From Anaerobiospirillum thomasii (GTDB lineage Bacteria; Pseudomonadota; Gammaproteobacteria; Enterobacterales; Succinivibrionaceae), in the NCBI RefSeq assembly GCF_900445255.1, contig NZ_UAPU01000007.1, positions 698,001-762,000 on the forward strand: DNA of 64,000 nt, given 5' to 3'. The notes beneath the pieces are model-generated. The model made no database searches and was not told the DNA's origin. It saw only the letters and a program-made list of their open reading frames with translations. Below, in pieces: positions 23,565 to 33,337 of this stretch. The translations under genes were made by a program, and so were the position numbers. How positions within the stretch are numbered: position 1 is the first letter of the stretch; each line of letters opens with the position of its first letter.

Positions 23565-24716
23565 ATGCATACTTGTCCATACTGTAAAAGTAATAATGTA
23601 GAGGCTCTTAAAGTTAAACGCGAAATGTTAATCCCGGCTCCTCTTGATAAAGAGTACAGACATGTAAACGGTGCTTTTGCAACTATAAGACCTGTTTTGT
23701 GTAAAGATTGCAATCTATGTTTTAATGCACAGGAGTATGATCAGGAGGCTCTTGATTTAACCTGCGCCTTTGGTTACATAAAGCCTACAGATAATATAGG
23801 ACAGGATCACTACAACAAGATACTTGATCTTATCTTTAAATTTGTAAAAAAAGATGATGCTGTCATTGAAATAGGCTCAAAGACAGGGAGACTGCTGCAG
23901 CTTATGGAAAATGCAGGCTATAGCAATCTGACAGGCTATGATCCAGGTGCTGAGTTTGAAAGTAGCGAGCATATAACCTGTATTAAAGAGTGCTTTACTA
24001 CAGATCTTAAGGATCTTAAAAGACAGAATTGTTTTATAAGTCAGAATTCTCTTGGTTTTTTTAATGATCTGCATGATTTCTTTGGCTTTATACATCAAAA
24101 GCTCAATGACGGAGGCTATTTTATTATAGAAAATGTCCGTGGCCATGTGCCTCTTGCCATGCAGTTTTGGTTTTTACATATGGCCTGCTATGAGAGCATT
24201 GCCCGTGACAATGGCTTTAATATTGTCTTTGCCAAAGACTCTGAGGAGCTTGACGGCTATCTGCATGTAGTTTTACAAAAAAGAGCGCAGGGTCAGAGCT
24301 ACGTTCCTTATTTTGATGATGCAAAGCTTAAGGCCATGACTTTAAATTTTGTGCAGGATATAAACAGAGACTATCTTGATGCAGAGCATACTGACGCTTT
24401 AAATACTATCTTGAAAACCCATGATGAAATTATACTCTGGGGTACAGGATCATCTGCTTTTAGAATATTAGACTGCGCCGACAGCTCTCTTTTGAAAAAT
24501 GCTAAGTTTTTTGTGGTTGATTCAGATGCAAGCCGCAAAGGCAAGTATTTTGTAAGTCCTGCCAATGTTGCCTATGAGGTGCATCATATCAGTGATCTTA
24601 CCTCATGTAACAGCAAAGCTCTAATTATAGGCTCAAGCTCTGAATATGCTGCTGAAATTAAAAATGCAGCGCTAAAGCTCAAGAAAGATCTTGAGAATAT
24701 CTTCTGCGTGCTCTGA
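23565..24716 (+). CDS. Three-domain SAM methyltransferase (zinc-binding N-term, C-methyltransferase-type C-term), paralogue 1
   Basis: A 384-residue protein. The N-terminus has a zinc-ribbon-like pair (CPYCKSNN and CKDCNLCFN). The central Rossmann domain binds SAM (DAVIEIGSKTGRLLQLM, then DPGAEFESSEHI). A C-terminal domain with its own nucleotide-type loop (ILWGTGSSAFRILD, FFVVDSDASRKGKYF) resembles the C-terminal region of sugar C-methyltransferases. Such enzymes methylate nucleotide sugars. The substrate is unknown. I chose the ATG at 23565 because it starts the zinc motif; a TTG two codons earlier is unlikely. A close paralogue of identical length is at 37212-38366. Confidence 0.75.
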   Translation: MHTCPYCKSNNVEALKVKREMLIPAPLDKEYRHVNGAFATIRPVLCKDCNLCFNAQEYDQEALDLTCAFGYIKPTDNIGQDHYNKILDLIFKFVKKDDAVIEIGSKTGRLLQLMENAGYSNLTGYDPGAEFESSEHITCIKECFTTDLKDLKRQNCFISQNSLGFFNDLHDFFGFIHQKLNDGGYFIIENVRGHVPLAMQFWFLHMACYESIARDNGFNIVFAKDSEELDGYLHVVLQKRAQGQSYVPYFDDAKLKAMTLNFVQDINRDYLDAEHTDALNTILKTHDEIILWGTGSSAFRILDCADSSLLKNAKFFVVDSDASRKGKYFVSPANVAYEVHHISDLTSCNSKALIIGSSSEYAAEIKNAALKLKKDLENIFCVL

Positions 24717-24737
24717 TTTTAAAGGGCACACAGCCAT

Positions 24738-24765
24738 GCCTGCCTTTGATGTAAAAAAGGCGGGC
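24738..24765. terminator. Hairpin after methyltransferase 1
   Basis: GCCTGCCTT pairs with AAGGCGGGC (one G-U pair), loop of 10. There is no T-run on the plus strand, so it may be a weak or factor-dependent terminator. It lies just upstream of the pcnB promoter. Confidence 0.4.
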
Positions 24766-24770
24766 AAAAG

Positions 24771-24779
24771 TGGTATAAT
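24771..24779 (+). promoter_or_regulatory. Extended -10 promoter for pcnB
   Basis: TGGTATAAT gives a TG-N-TATAAT extended -10 element. No good -35 is present at the usual spacing. It lies about 45 bases before the proposed AUU start of pcnB. Confidence 0.6.
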
Positions 24780-24824
24780 GCCTGGCAAATAACCAAGATA
24801 CAGCTACAACTGAGGATTAATAAA

Positions 24825-26351
24825 ATTTCTACATTACTCATAGGTCTTGATGACATTCTTAAAGAGCATAAGGCCAAGGTTAAGAATAACGGTTTTTGCA
24901 AATTAGAGCTCACACGCGATAAACACTGTATTTCAAGACGCAACATATCAGAAAAAGCTTTAAGGGCCATGTACAGGCTCATTGACAGTGGCTTTAAATC
25001 CTATCTTGTAGGCGGAGCAGTACGTGATCTGCTGCTTGGTAAAGCTCCAAAAGATTTTGACGTGTCAACCAATGCACGACCTGAGCAGATTACCAATGTC
25101 ATTTCCAACAGCAGAATCATAGGTCGCAGATTTAAAATAGTCCATGCTGTCTATGGACATGAAATTGTTGAGATTACAACTTTCAGATCGGCTTTAAAAT
25201 CACAGGCACAGCAGTCTCTCAATGGCACCAACCGTTTTACTAAAAGCACCAATGGAGCCTTAGTCAGAGACAACAATTACGGTAAATCCTTAAAAGATGA
25301 CGCCTCACGCCGCGACTTTACTATAAATGCTCTTTATTATGATATTTCCAACTTCTCCATAGTCGACTACTTTGGAGGTCTTTATGATCTGTGCCATGAA
25401 ACAATTGATATCATAGGCGATCCTAAGACACGCTATGAAGAAGATCCTGTACGCATGATTAGGGCTATACGTTTTGCTGCCAAGCTTGATTTTAAGATTT
25501 CAAGGCGCACCTCTGCCCCTATTTTAAAGATGGGCGTACATCTTACCTATGTATCTCCTGACAGAATGTATGAAGAAATAAACAAACTGCTGTTGAGCGG
25601 TTATGGTCTTAAGGCCTACCGTCTGATGAAAAAGTACGATCTGCTCAAATACATCTTCGGTCAGAGCAATATTGATATTATGACCTCAGAAAGAGGCAAT
25701 GCCTTTATTGAATATGCACTTACCTGTTCAGATCAGAGAATTGCCCAGGGCAAGTTTAATGTCCCTTACTTTCTCTACTCCATACTGCTCTATCCTGTGT
25801 TTGAAAATAAACTCTTTGAGCTTATGGAAAGCAGTTTTATGGCCCCTGTCAGTTATGAAAAGCGCAAAGGCCTTATTGACAAGATTTTCAGACAGATCTC
25901 ATGCATCAATATTCCATACTTTGTAATTGAGGATATCTCAAGAGTATGGATGGATCAGCTTGATCTTATCAGCATTAAAAAAGAGGAACAGGCTGATATT
26001 ATTTCAAGAAAGTCTTTATTCAGAGCAACCTTTGATCTCTTAAAGCTAAGAGCTGCTGTTGATCCTTATCTTGCAGATGCTGTTATTTTCTGGCAGCCAT
26101 ATTATGAAGAGCGCGTGAGAATTCATGAGCTTGAAAAGGCCGCCAAAGAAAAAAGACTTATGGAAAAGAGGCTCAAGCGCGAGAGCAAGAAAAAGAACTT
26201 CGACTCAAAGCAAAAGGGGCTTGGCAGATCTGATGCCATATCAGCTATAGCAGAGAACGCTCATGCCAAAACTCTTGAGAAGAGAAAAAACAGACGCAAG
26301 CAGAAGGCTCAGATCCTAAATATCAAGATTAACGAAGATATACCATTTTAG
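24825..26351 (+). CDS. pcnB: Poly(A) polymerase I, apparently starting at an AUU codon
   Basis: PcnB adds 3' poly(A) tails that speed RNA decay and control plasmid copy number. It has the nucleotidyltransferase signature GGAVRDLLLGKAPKDFDVSTNA, then GRRFKIVHA and RRDFTINALYYD, and a basic C-terminal tail (EKRLKRESKKKNF, KRKNRRKQKAQ). The first ATG (24969) would cut off CISRRNISEKALRAMYRL, which matches the conserved N-terminus of E. coli PcnB. The open frame continues upstream with no ATG, GTG or TTG, and an ATT at 24825 has GAGGA 8 bases before it. E. coli pcnB is known to start at AUU, so the same inefficient start is proposed. This gives about 508 residues. folK follows 3 bases later. Confidence 0.85.
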   Translation: MSTLLIGLDDILKEHKAKVKNNGFCKLELTRDKHCISRRNISEKALRAMYRLIDSGFKSYLVGGAVRDLLLGKAPKDFDVSTNARPEQITNVISNSRIIGRRFKIVHAVYGHEIVEITTFRSALKSQAQQSLNGTNRFTKSTNGALVRDNNYGKSLKDDASRRDFTINALYYDISNFSIVDYFGGLYDLCHETIDIIGDPKTRYEEDPVRMIRAIRFAAKLDFKISRRTSAPILKMGVHLTYVSPDRMYEEINKLLLSGYGLKAYRLMKKYDLLKYIFGQSNIDIMTSERGNAFIEYALTCSDQRIAQGKFNVPYFLYSILLYPVFENKLFELMESSFMAPVSYEKRKGLIDKIFRQISCINIPYFVIEDISRVWMDQLDLISIKKEEQADIISRKSLFRATFDLLKLRAAVDPYLADAVIFWQPYYEERVRIHELEKAAKEKRLMEKRLKRESKKKNFDSKQKGLGRSDAISAIAENAHAKTLEKRKNRRKQKAQILNIKINEDIPF

Positions 26352-26354
26352 ACT

Positions 26355-26855
26355 ATGGCATCAGTTTTAATCTCTCTTGGCTCAAATATGGGACAGAGCT
26401 CAGATATTATATGGCAGGCTAAAGAGCAGATTGCCTCTCTTGAGGGTGTCTTAGAGCTTGCCTTCTCTTCCCTGTATAAAACCAAACCTGTAGGTTATCT
26501 GTTTCAGGATGATTTTATAAATGCAGCCATGCTTATTAAATGTGATCTTGAGCCTTTAGAGCTTTTGCACAGATTGCAGCATATAGAGCAGCTGCACAAG
26601 AGAGTACGCACTATAAAAAATGGCCCGCGCACTCTTGATCTTGATATAATAGCCATTTCAAATTATACGCATGCAGGCTCTACTCTGACACTGCCCCATC
26701 CGCGCATGCATGAAAGGGCTTTTGTTTTGATACCATGTGCACAGATAGCCCCTGATTTTATAGTGCCGGGGCACAATATGAGCATAAACAGTCTCAAAGC
26801 AAAGCTTAGTGATGAAGATTTAAATTCTGTTGAGTTGTTACATGGCAACAAATAA
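26355..26855 (+). CDS. folK: 6-hydroxymethyl-7,8-dihydropterin pyrophosphokinase
   Basis: FolK transfers pyrophosphate to hydroxymethyl-dihydropterin in folate synthesis. At 166 residues it has the family length. Visible motifs are LISLGSNMGQSSD at the start, SSLYKTKPVGYLFQDDFINAA, the catalytic RTIKNGPRTLDLDII, and LPHPRMHERAFVLIP. It starts 3 bases after the pcnB stop (the pcnB-folK order also occurs in E. coli) and overlaps pth by 14 bases, so the three are translationally linked. Confidence 0.95.
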   Translation: MASVLISLGSNMGQSSDIIWQAKEQIASLEGVLELAFSSLYKTKPVGYLFQDDFINAAMLIKCDLEPLELLHRLQHIEQLHKRVRTIKNGPRTLDLDIIAISNYTHAGSTLTLPHPRMHERAFVLIPCAQIAPDFIVPGHNMSINSLKAKLSDEDLNSVELLHGNK

Positions 26856-27447
26856 AAGCAATATACGTCTTATAGCAGGTCTTGGTAATCCAGGCGACCG
26901 CTATGAACATACCATGCACAATATAGGCCTTGATGCCCTTTATATGTTGTGTGACAAATATAAAATCAATATGGCCCCAGACTCCAAATTCTCAGGCCTT
27001 GTAGGTCGCGGCGAGATTGAGGGCTGTGAGGTAAGGGTAGTATTTCCTACAACCTTTATGAACGAGTCAGGCAGATCGGTAGGCGCCCTGTGCAATTTCT
27101 TTAAAATTGCCCCTGAGGAGCTTTTAGTGCTGCACGATGATCTTGATCTGGCACCAGGCACGCTAAAACTCAAATTTGGCGGCGGTCTTGCAGGTCACAA
27201 TGGACTTAAAAGCATAAGTGCCTGTCTTGGTGGCTCACAGAATTACTACAGATTAAGAATAGGTATAGGCAAGCCTGTCAACAGAGACGTTGTCAATTAT
27301 GTACTCTCAAGACCAGATCCACAAAGCCGCGATCTTATTGAACAGAGCCTTGTAGGTGCAGTACATGGTCTTTCAGTTCTGTTCAAGCAGGGCCTTGACA
27401 GGGGCACATCAGTTATTAACGGTTTTAAACCTTTAAAGGAGAAATAA
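26842..27447 (+). CDS. pth: Peptidyl-tRNA hydrolase
   Basis: Pth frees tRNA from peptidyl-tRNA that drops off ribosomes. It has IAGLGNPGDRYEHTMHNIG with the catalytic His and Asn, TTFMNESGRSVG, LVLHDDLDLAPGTLKLKFGGGLAGHNGLKS, and RLRIGIGKP. The ATG at 26842 lies inside the end of folK; an upstream in-frame TTG is less likely. Length is about 201 residues, a normal size. ychF follows directly. Confidence 0.95.
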   Translation: MATNKSNIRLIAGLGNPGDRYEHTMHNIGLDALYMLCDKYKINMAPDSKFSGLVGRGEIEGCEVRVVFPTTFMNESGRSVGALCNFFKIAPEELLVLHDDLDLAPGTLKLKFGGGLAGHNGLKSISACLGGSQNYYRLRIGIGKPVNRDVVNYVLSRPDPQSRDLIEQSLVGAVHGLSVLFKQGLDRGTSVINGFKPLKEK

Positions 27448-28542
27448 ATGGGATTTAATTGTGGCATCGTAGGCCTTCCAAACGTTGGAAAATCAACCTT
27501 ATTCAATGCTCTGACCAAGGCAGGCATTGCTGCAGAGAACTTTCCATTCTGTACCATTGAACCAAATACAGGTATAGTTCCGGTACCAGATCCACGTTTA
27601 GATAAAATTGCACAAATTGTCAAACCACAGAAGATAGTGCCTACAACTATGGAATTTGTGGATATTGCAGGTCTGGTCAAGGGCGCTTCACAGGGTGAAG
27701 GCCTTGGCAATCAGTTTTTAATGAATATCAGAGAGACTGATGCTATTGCCCATGTAGTACGCTGCTTTGATGATCCTAATGTTATTCACGTCAACGGCAA
27801 GGTTGATCCTATTGATGATGTTGAGGTCATTAACACCGAGCTTGCTCTTGCCGATCTTGATGTCTGCACCAAGGCTTTATCCCGTCTTGAGAAAAGAGCA
27901 AGAACTGGAGGTGACAAGGAGGCTTTAGCTCAGGTGGTGGCACTTGAAAAATGCAAGCCTGCTCTTGAGTCTGGCAAAATGCTGCGTGAGGTTGAATTTA
28001 CCAAAGAAGAGCTGTTTGCTATGAAGGGTTTTAACTTCCTGACTTTAAAACCTGTCATGTACATTGCCAATGTCTCTGAGGAAGGTTTTGAGAACAATGA
28101 ATATCTTGACCGTCTAAGAGAGCTTGCCTCAAAGGAGAAGTCCATTGTAGTACCTGTATCTGCAGCTATTGAGGCTGAACTTGCTTCCATGGAGGAAGAG
28201 GACAGAGCAGAGTTTATGGAGAGCCTGGGTCTTGAGGAACCAGGTCTTAACCGTGTAATTCGCGCCGGCTACTCCCTTTTAGGTCTGCAGACCTTCTTTA
28301 CAGCAGGTGTCAAGGAAGTAAGAGCCTGGACTGTCAAGGTTGGTGCTACTGCTCCACAGGCAGCAGGTAAGATTCACTCTGATTTTGAGCGTGGCTTTAT
28401 CCGTGCACAGACTATAGCCTATGAGGACTTTATAAAGTACAACGGTGAGGCAGGTGCCAAAGAGGCTGGCAAACTGCGCGCTGAGGGTAAGGACTATATA
28501 GTTAAAGACGGCGATCTCTTTGAGTTCCTCTTTAACGTCTAA
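27448..28542 (+). CDS. ychF: Redox-regulated ATPase YchF (Obg family)
   Basis: A 364-residue universally conserved P-loop ATPase that binds ribosomes and dampens oxidative-stress responses. It has [22 protein letters not shown] (Walker A), [20 protein letters not shown] (switch II), a helical insert, and the C-terminal TGS domain ending [20 protein letters not shown] before the ATG overlaps the end of pth. The pth-ychF order is the same as in E. coli. Confidence 0.97.
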   Translation: MGFNCGIVGLPNVGKSTLFNALTKAGIAAENFPFCTIEPNTGIVPVPDPRLDKIAQIVKPQKIVPTTMEFVDIAGLVKGASQGEGLGNQFLMNIRETDAIAHVVRCFDDPNVIHVNGKVDPIDDVEVINTELALADLDVCTKALSRLEKRARTGGDKEALAQVVALEKCKPALESGKMLREVEFTKEELFAMKGFNFLTLKPVMYIANVSEEGFENNEYLDRLRELASKEKSIVVPVSAAIEAELASMEEEDRAEFMESLGLEEPGLNRVIRAGYSLLGLQTFFTAGVKEVRAWTVKVGATAPQAAGKIHSDFERGFIRAQTIAYEDFIKYNGEAGAKEAGKLRAEGKDYIVKDGDLFEFLFNV

Positions 28543-28551
28543 TCATTCTTA

Positions 28552-28579
28552 AAAGGTGCCAAAGCAATCTGGCACCTTT
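28552..28579. terminator. Terminator hairpin between ychF and modF
   Basis: AAAGGTGCCA, loop AAGCAATC, TGGCACCTTT is a perfect 10-bp stem followed by TGTCTTT on the plus strand. It separates two convergent genes and may serve both. Confidence 0.75.
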
Positions 28580-28583
28580 GTCT

Positions 28584-30038
28584 TTAGATCCTGTCATTCT
28601 CAATTGTATAGCCGCCATCGCATGGCACAAAGCGCAGATTATATTTGATGCCGCGCGGCGTATCTTCTGTATGATGAGATACAAAGATCACAGTGGTCTT
28701 AGAGTTTTCAATAATCACAGATATAAATTCTTTGACAAGCTCTCGACCATAGGTATCAAGTCCCTGCAGCGGTTCATCAAGAATAAGCAAAGGCGGTATT
28801 TTTATAAGGGCTCTTATAATAAGCACAAGTCTTTGCTGTCCAAATGACAGCTCTTTAAATGAGCGGCGCTGCAGATGGGACAGACCAGCAATTTCAAGCC
28901 AGGCTCTGGCGCATTTGATCTCATCATCAGAGGCTTTGGTATAAAGGCCAATTGAATCATAAAAGCCTGAGAGTATGACATTGATGACAGGCGATGAGAC
29001 TCTGTAGTCAAGATGCAGGGCACCTGATACCAGGCCATAGTATTTTTTAATATCCCAGATAGACTCACCCTGTCCTCTTTTATAGCCAAAGACAGTTATA
29101 TCATTGACATAGACCAAAGGATTGTCACCTGTTATAAGGGAGATGAGCGTGGATTTACCGCAGCCGTTAGGCCCTAAGATCTGATAGTGATCTCCTTTGT
29201 TGAGTGTAAAATCAAAATCTTTGAAAATAACTCTGTCATAGGTGATGTTAACTTTGTGCATAGTCACAAGATTATCCCCTGCCACATCCTTTTGTATAAA
29301 TTTAAAAGGCGCTTTGGGAATAGTAATCTGCGGCAGTGAGACTATATTTAAAAAAGAGGCAAAATCACTGTCATCAAGCAATTTTCTGTCACCTGTTTTT
29401 TTAAGACTTAATGCACTTATAAGACCAAAGTTTGATGCACTCTGTGGAATTTCCTCTTTTCTGTTGACAATAAGTACAATGGCACAGGCTGTGTTTTGAT
29501 GTATATATTCAATTATTTCAATAAGTCTGCATCTTGATTCTGTATCCAGGGCATCAAATGGAGTATCAAGCACAATAAGATTATTATCAGAGCAGATTGC
29601 CTTTACAATCATAATTTTGCGCCCCTCTCCACCTGAGAGCACACGCACCGGCCTGTCATAAAGATAGTCTATATGCAAAAGCTCCATGGCTTTTGTAACA
29701 TACTCTTTATTACACCCTGACAGATAGTCAGACACCCTGATACCATTTAGCTCCTCATCTGAATTGGTATCTGAATTTCTGTACTTAAAGTCATCTTCAA
29801 AAAGCTCGCTCTGTCTTTCAAATGAAACTAAAGCACATTTACATGACCTGTCTTTTACACACTGTCCATTTGTGCATTCAATAGCACCTGCAATGGCTTT
29901 GGCTACAGAGCTTTTACCAGAGGCATTGGCCCCTACTAAAACCCATAGACTATCAGTATTTACCACTAGATTTTCAATGTGACATGACAGTCCCTCCTTA
30001 ATAGCAAAGGAGGCTTTAGAAATATTGAGAAGTTCCAT
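28584..30038 (-). CDS. modF: ModF-like protein with two ABC ATPase domains
   Basis: A 484-residue protein of two fused ABC nucleotide-binding domains, the layout of E. coli ModF (490). Domain 1 has GANASGKSSVAKAIAG and VLSGGEGRKIMIVKA. Domain 2 has LGPNGCGKSTLISLITGDNP, GESIWDIKKYYGLVSGALHLDYRVSSPVINVILSG, which closely follows the ModF sequence, and LILDEPLQGLDTYGRELV. In domain 1 the Walker B region reads NLIVLDTPFDALD, with Thr in place of the catalytic Glu. ModF has been linked to molybdate transport and photorepair, but its function is not settled. No other mod genes are present here. Confidence 0.9.
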   Translation of the reverse strand: MELLNISKASFAIKEGLSCHIENLVVNTDSLWVLVGANASGKSSVAKAIAGAIECTNGQCVKDRSCKCALVSFERQSELFEDDFKYRNSDTNSDEELNGIRVSDYLSGCNKEYVTKAMELLHIDYLYDRPVRVLSGGEGRKIMIVKAICSDNNLIVLDTPFDALDTESRCRLIEIIEYIHQNTACAIVLIVNRKEEIPQSASNFGLISALSLKKTGDRKLLDDSDFASFLNIVSLPQITIPKAPFKFIQKDVAGDNLVTMHKVNITYDRVIFKDFDFTLNKGDHYQILGPNGCGKSTLISLITGDNPLVYVNDITVFGYKRGQGESIWDIKKYYGLVSGALHLDYRVSSPVINVILSGFYDSIGLYTKASDDEIKCARAWLEIAGLSHLQRRSFKELSFGQQRLVLIIRALIKIPPLLILDEPLQGLDTYGRELVKEFISVIIENSKTTVIFVSHHTEDTPRGIKYNLRFVPCDGGYTIENDRI

Positions 30039-30260
30039 GATGATACCTGTTTTAACAACTGTTTTTTTATCTTAAAACACTTTGAATTTTTATTAAAACA
30101 GTGTTTAAAAAGGCACATAAAAGGTGCGACAAAAATAATCAGTTAAAAGTGTACCCATGTCAAAAATAATGAATTTTTTAATATTAATATCAAAAATATA
30201 TATTAAATTATAAATATAAGGATCTAAATTTATCGACGTAAAAAACATTGGGGGGCCTAT

Positions 30261-31157
30261 ATGAGTCAGAACTACAGAGTAATTATTTTATTAAAGCCTG
30301 GTGATAATCAGCCCGCTCTTGATCGTGCAGCTCAGTTTGCTAGATTTCTGCCAGAAATAGAAATTGTTGCATGCAGAGTTATAAATGAATTTGACTCACA
30401 GCAGATAGACAAAATCAAGGCTCAGACCGAAAGGGAAATTGCCAGAATAGGCGCATCCTACCCTTCAATCAAGAATCTTATTCCTCTGGTGATCTTTAGC
30501 GAGAATGTACCTGATACCTTTGTAAATGAGGCCAATGCAGGTCACTTTGATCTGGCAATTATCAGTGCCAACAAGCGCAATACCATAAAAGATCTCTTTA
30601 TAAGTACCATTGACTGCTGCATTATGCGTCAGATTGCAGTCCCTCTGCTTGTGGTTAAAGACGCCAATGCTCCTCAGCGTTTAGGTCGGGCTATTTTACT
30701 GGCTATTGACTTTGATGAGGATGATCATGATTTTGATGTTGATGAGAAACTCTATGAAAAGGCCAGAATCTTTGCAGATCACTTCAATGGTGAGATACAT
30801 GTGGCCAATGTAGTATCACCTCTGCATCATGGTCTGATGTCTGCCAATACCACTATGTCTGCCATTATCAGCAACAATTCTGATTCAAGAAAGGATCTTC
30901 ATAACAAACTATTAAAAGAGTTTGCTGTAAAGCATGATATAGGCGATGACAGAACCCATGTACTAATCGGCCGTGTCGATGAGGAAATACCAAAGCTGTG
31001 CCGCAATCTTGAGGCACGTATGGTCTGCATGGGAACATCAAATAAAACAGGACTTTTAGGCTCTATAAACTGTAATGCAAGTGAGCTTGTATTAGAGCAG
31101 ATAAAAGGAGATGTATTTATTGTCAATGCCAGAGAAAGCAGGTGCGAATGTGACTGA
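30261..31157 (+). CDS. uspE: UspE-like tandem universal stress protein, paralogue 1
   Basis: A 298-residue protein with two Usp domains (about 1-140 and 145-298), as in E. coli UspE. Domain 1 has VIILLKPGDNQPALDRAAQFAR and FDLAIISANKRNTIKD. Domain 2 has AILLAIDFDEDD and ends VCMGTSNKTGLLGSINCNASELVLEQIKGDVFIVNAR, the usual C-terminal loop. In E. coli, UspE affects motility and aggregation. The ATG follows a run of six G (CATTGGGGGGCCTAT), an odd SD. A second copy lies at 44030-44947. Confidence 0.88.
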   Translation: MSQNYRVIILLKPGDNQPALDRAAQFARFLPEIEIVACRVINEFDSQQIDKIKAQTEREIARIGASYPSIKNLIPLVIFSENVPDTFVNEANAGHFDLAIISANKRNTIKDLFISTIDCCIMRQIAVPLLVVKDANAPQRLGRAILLAIDFDEDDHDFDVDEKLYEKARIFADHFNGEIHVANVVSPLHHGLMSANTTMSAIISNNSDSRKDLHNKLLKEFAVKHDIGDDRTHVLIGRVDEEIPKLCRNLEARMVCMGTSNKTGLLGSINCNASELVLEQIKGDVFIVNARESRCECD

Positions 31158-31177
31158 TTTTAGGCATTAAAACAATT

Positions 31178-31205
31178 ATGGCGCCATTAGGCGCCATTTT
31201 TATTA
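31178..31205 (+). terminator. Rho-independent terminator of uspE paralogue 1
   Basis: ATGGCGCC, loop ATTA, GGCGCCAT, followed by TTTTTATT. It is a GC-rich 8-bp stem with a proper T-run, 20 bases after the stop. Confidence 0.9.
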
Positions 31206-31241
31206 TTAGATAAAGGAGAGATCTCTCATTTATCTTTTTTA

Positions 31242-32156
31242 TTAACCAAGCAGTGATAAAGCCAGCTGTGGTCTTGAGTTAGCCTGTGTCAGCATGGATG
31301 AGGCAGCCTGCTGAATGATGGTCTGCTGTGACAGTTTGGCAGACTCTTCTGCAAAGTCAGTATCACGGATACGGGCGCGAGCATCAGATACGTTCATAGC
31401 CACATTCGACTGATTGCGTATTGATGATTCCATACGATTCTGCATGGCACCTAAAACGGAGCGCTGGAAGTCAATAGCTCTTATATAGTCATCAGCCATA
31501 GTAATTGCAAGGGCAGCTAAAGACTGCTTACTTACAGTAAAGGCACCGGTATCTTTATTAAAGCCTTCAGTACCGTCAACTTTCTTTTTAAGCACTTCAT
31601 CTACTATAGCAGACATGACAAAGCCGCTTGAGAAAAATAATATATCAAGAGTATCACCCTGATAGGCGCCTACCTGCACAGTAACAGCTGCCTTTGAATT
31701 TAAAAATGATGGCTGACCCTGAGCTGCATTGTTTGGACCCGCCATAAACTTTTCACCTGCGTACTTGGTGTGGCAGGCAATACGGGTAATTTCATGAGAC
31801 AGCTGTGTTACTTCCTGCTGAATAGCATCTCTGTCCTTGGCATTATTGGTACCGTTGGCAGACTGTACAGCTAAAGTACGGATGCGCTGCATCATATTAC
31901 TCATTTCATCCAAGGCGCCCTCAGCTGTCTGAGCAAAAGCTATACCGTCATTGGTATTGCGATTGGCCTGATTTAAACCGTTGATTTGTGAGGTTAAACG
32001 ATCTGAAATCTGAAGGCCAGCGGCATCATCTTTAGCAGAGTTGATACGCAGACCTGACGATAATCTCTGATAGGTTGTATTTAAACTGTTGGTAGCATTG
32101 GTAAGATTGCGCTGACCATTAATTGAGGAAACATTAGTATTTACAAACAAGGCCAT
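31242..32156 (-). CDS. fliC: Flagellin, copy 1
   Basis: A 304-residue flagellin. The conserved D0/D1 N-terminus ([18 protein letters not shown], then [21 protein letters not shown]) and C-terminus ([33 protein letters not shown]) flank a short variable centre at about 140-220 ([12 protein letters not shown] ... [18 protein letters not shown]). There is no D2/D3 domain. It differs from copies 2 and 3 mainly in the centre ([12 protein letters not shown]), so it may have a different filament position. It has its own sigma-28 promoter and an 84-base gap to its start. No classic terminator follows; only the palindrome GAGAGATCTCTC lies downstream. Confidence 0.95.
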   Translation of the reverse strand: MALFVNTNVSSINGQRNLTNATNSLNTTYQRLSSGLRINSAKDDAAGLQISDRLTSQINGLNQANRNTNDGIAFAQTAEGALDEMSNMMQRIRTLAVQSANGTNNAKDRDAIQQEVTQLSHEITRIACHTKYAGEKFMAGPNNAAQGQPSFLNSKAAVTVQVGAYQGDTLDILFFSSGFVMSAIVDEVLKKKVDGTEGFNKDTGAFTVSKQSLAALAITMADDYIRAIDFQRSVLGAMQNRMESSIRNQSNVAMNVSDARARIRDTDFAEESAKLSQQTIIQQAASSMLTQANSRPQLALSLLG

Positions 32157-32198
32157 GTTAAAACCCCTAAATATTATTTGCGTATATAGCTTATCTTA

Positions 32199-32225
32199 TT
32201 AACGGTTTTATAAATTAAAACTTTA
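32199..32225 (-). promoter_or_regulatory. Sigma-28 (FliA) promoter of flagellin 1
   Basis: On the minus strand TAAA, exactly 15 bases, then ACCGTTAA. This matches the FliA consensus TAAA-N15-GCCGATAA at 10 of 12 positions. It lies about 43 bases before the ATG. Confidence 0.85.
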
Positions 32226-32310
32226 GGATAATTTACTACTTTTTTATCTTTAGATTATATGAAACTAAAGTCCATAGACTTAGTGCCTTTTGATATATAC
32301 AACGCAGATG

Positions 32311-32332
32311 AAAAAAGGAGGCCTGAGCCTCC
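32311..32332 (-). terminator. Terminator of flagellin 2
   Basis: On the minus strand GGAGGC, loop TCAG, GCCTCC, followed by six T. The same stem and loop occur after flagellin 3 at 63433-63454. Confidence 0.92.
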
Positions 32333-32364
32333 CTTAATCAAACAGAATTCAAATTTAGAAATTT

Positions 32365-33291
32365 TTAGCCAAGCAGTGACAGGGCCAGCTGTGGTCTTGA
32401 GTTGGCCTGTGTCAGCATGGATGATGCTGCCTGCTGAATGATGGTCTGCTGTGACAGTTTTGCTGACTCTTCGGCAAAGTCTGTATCACGGATACGGGCA
32501 CGGGCATCAGATACGTTCATGGAAACATTTGACTGATTGCGAATTGATGATTCCATACGGTTCTGCATAGCACCTAAGTGAGCACGTTGAGTATCAATCG
32601 CTGCGATAAACTTATCTACCGTATCAATGGCTTTTTGTGCAAATGACTGTAATGAAACAGCAAAGACAGCTCCAGCAAATCCATGATCTGCAGCTGTAGG
32701 ACCTGCTGCACCTATAGCATTAGAGGCCATCTTACTTAAAGTAAATCCAGTAGAGAAGCCTGTCATTTTGAGAGTATCGCCCTGATAGGCACCAACCTGA
32801 ATTGTTATGGTACCATCTTTATCGATAAGACCATTGGCCGCTGCACCACCACCAGCAGCTGCACCACCAACACCTGCTAAAATCTGCTCACCACCAAACT
32901 TTGTAGCACAAGCAATGCGGGTAATCTCATTTGATAACTGTGTTACTTCCTGTTGTATTGCTTCACGGTCTTTGGCGTTATTGGTACCGTTTGATGACTG
33001 TACGGCTAAGGTACGTATACGCTGTAGCATAGTGGTCATCTCATCCATAGCGCCTTCCATGGTCTGAGCCAAAGCAATGCCGTCATTGGTATTGCGGTTA
33101 CCCTGATTTAAACCATTGATCTGAGATGTTAAACGATCAGAAATCTGCAGACCGGCAGCGTCATCTTTGGCAGAGTTAATACGCATACCAGAGGATAATC
33201 TCTGATAGGTGGTATTTAAATTGTTGGTTGCATTGGTAAGATTGCGCTGACCGTTAATTGATGAAACGTTGGTATTTACAAACAAGGCCAT
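32365..33291 (-). CDS. fliC: Flagellin, copy 2
   Basis: A 308-residue flagellin. Conserved ends are almost identical to copy 1; the centre ([28 protein letters not shown] ... [16 protein letters not shown]) is Gly/Ala-rich. It resembles copy 3 most closely ([24 protein letters not shown]). It is arranged tandemly with copy 1 but has a separate sigma-28 promoter and terminator, so the two can be controlled independently. A good SD (AAAGAGGAATTCACC) precedes the ATG. Serines and threonines in the central region are possible glycosylation sites; this is inference from the Maf/legionaminic locus downstream of copy 3. Confidence 0.95.
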   Translation of the reverse strand: MALFVNTNVSSINGQRNLTNATNNLNTTYQRLSSGMRINSAKDDAAGLQISDRLTSQINGLNQGNRNTNDGIALAQTMEGAMDEMTTMLQRIRTLAVQSSNGTNNAKDREAIQQEVTQLSNEITRIACATKFGGEQILAGVGGAAAGGGAAANGLIDKDGTITIQVGAYQGDTLKMTGFSTGFTLSKMASNAIGAAGPTAADHGFAGAVFAVSLQSFAQKAIDTVDKFIAAIDTQRAHLGAMQNRMESSIRNQSNVSMNVSDARARIRDTDFAEESAKLSQQTIIQQAASSMLTQANSRPQLALSLLG

Positions 33292-33337
33292 GGTGAATTC
33301 CTCTTTAATACTTATTATTATTGCTTAGTTGTTTTTA

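Noticed and set aside
24969-26351. Annotating pcnB from the first ATG
   Set aside because: It would remove conserved N-terminal PcnB sequence encoded in the open frame upstream.
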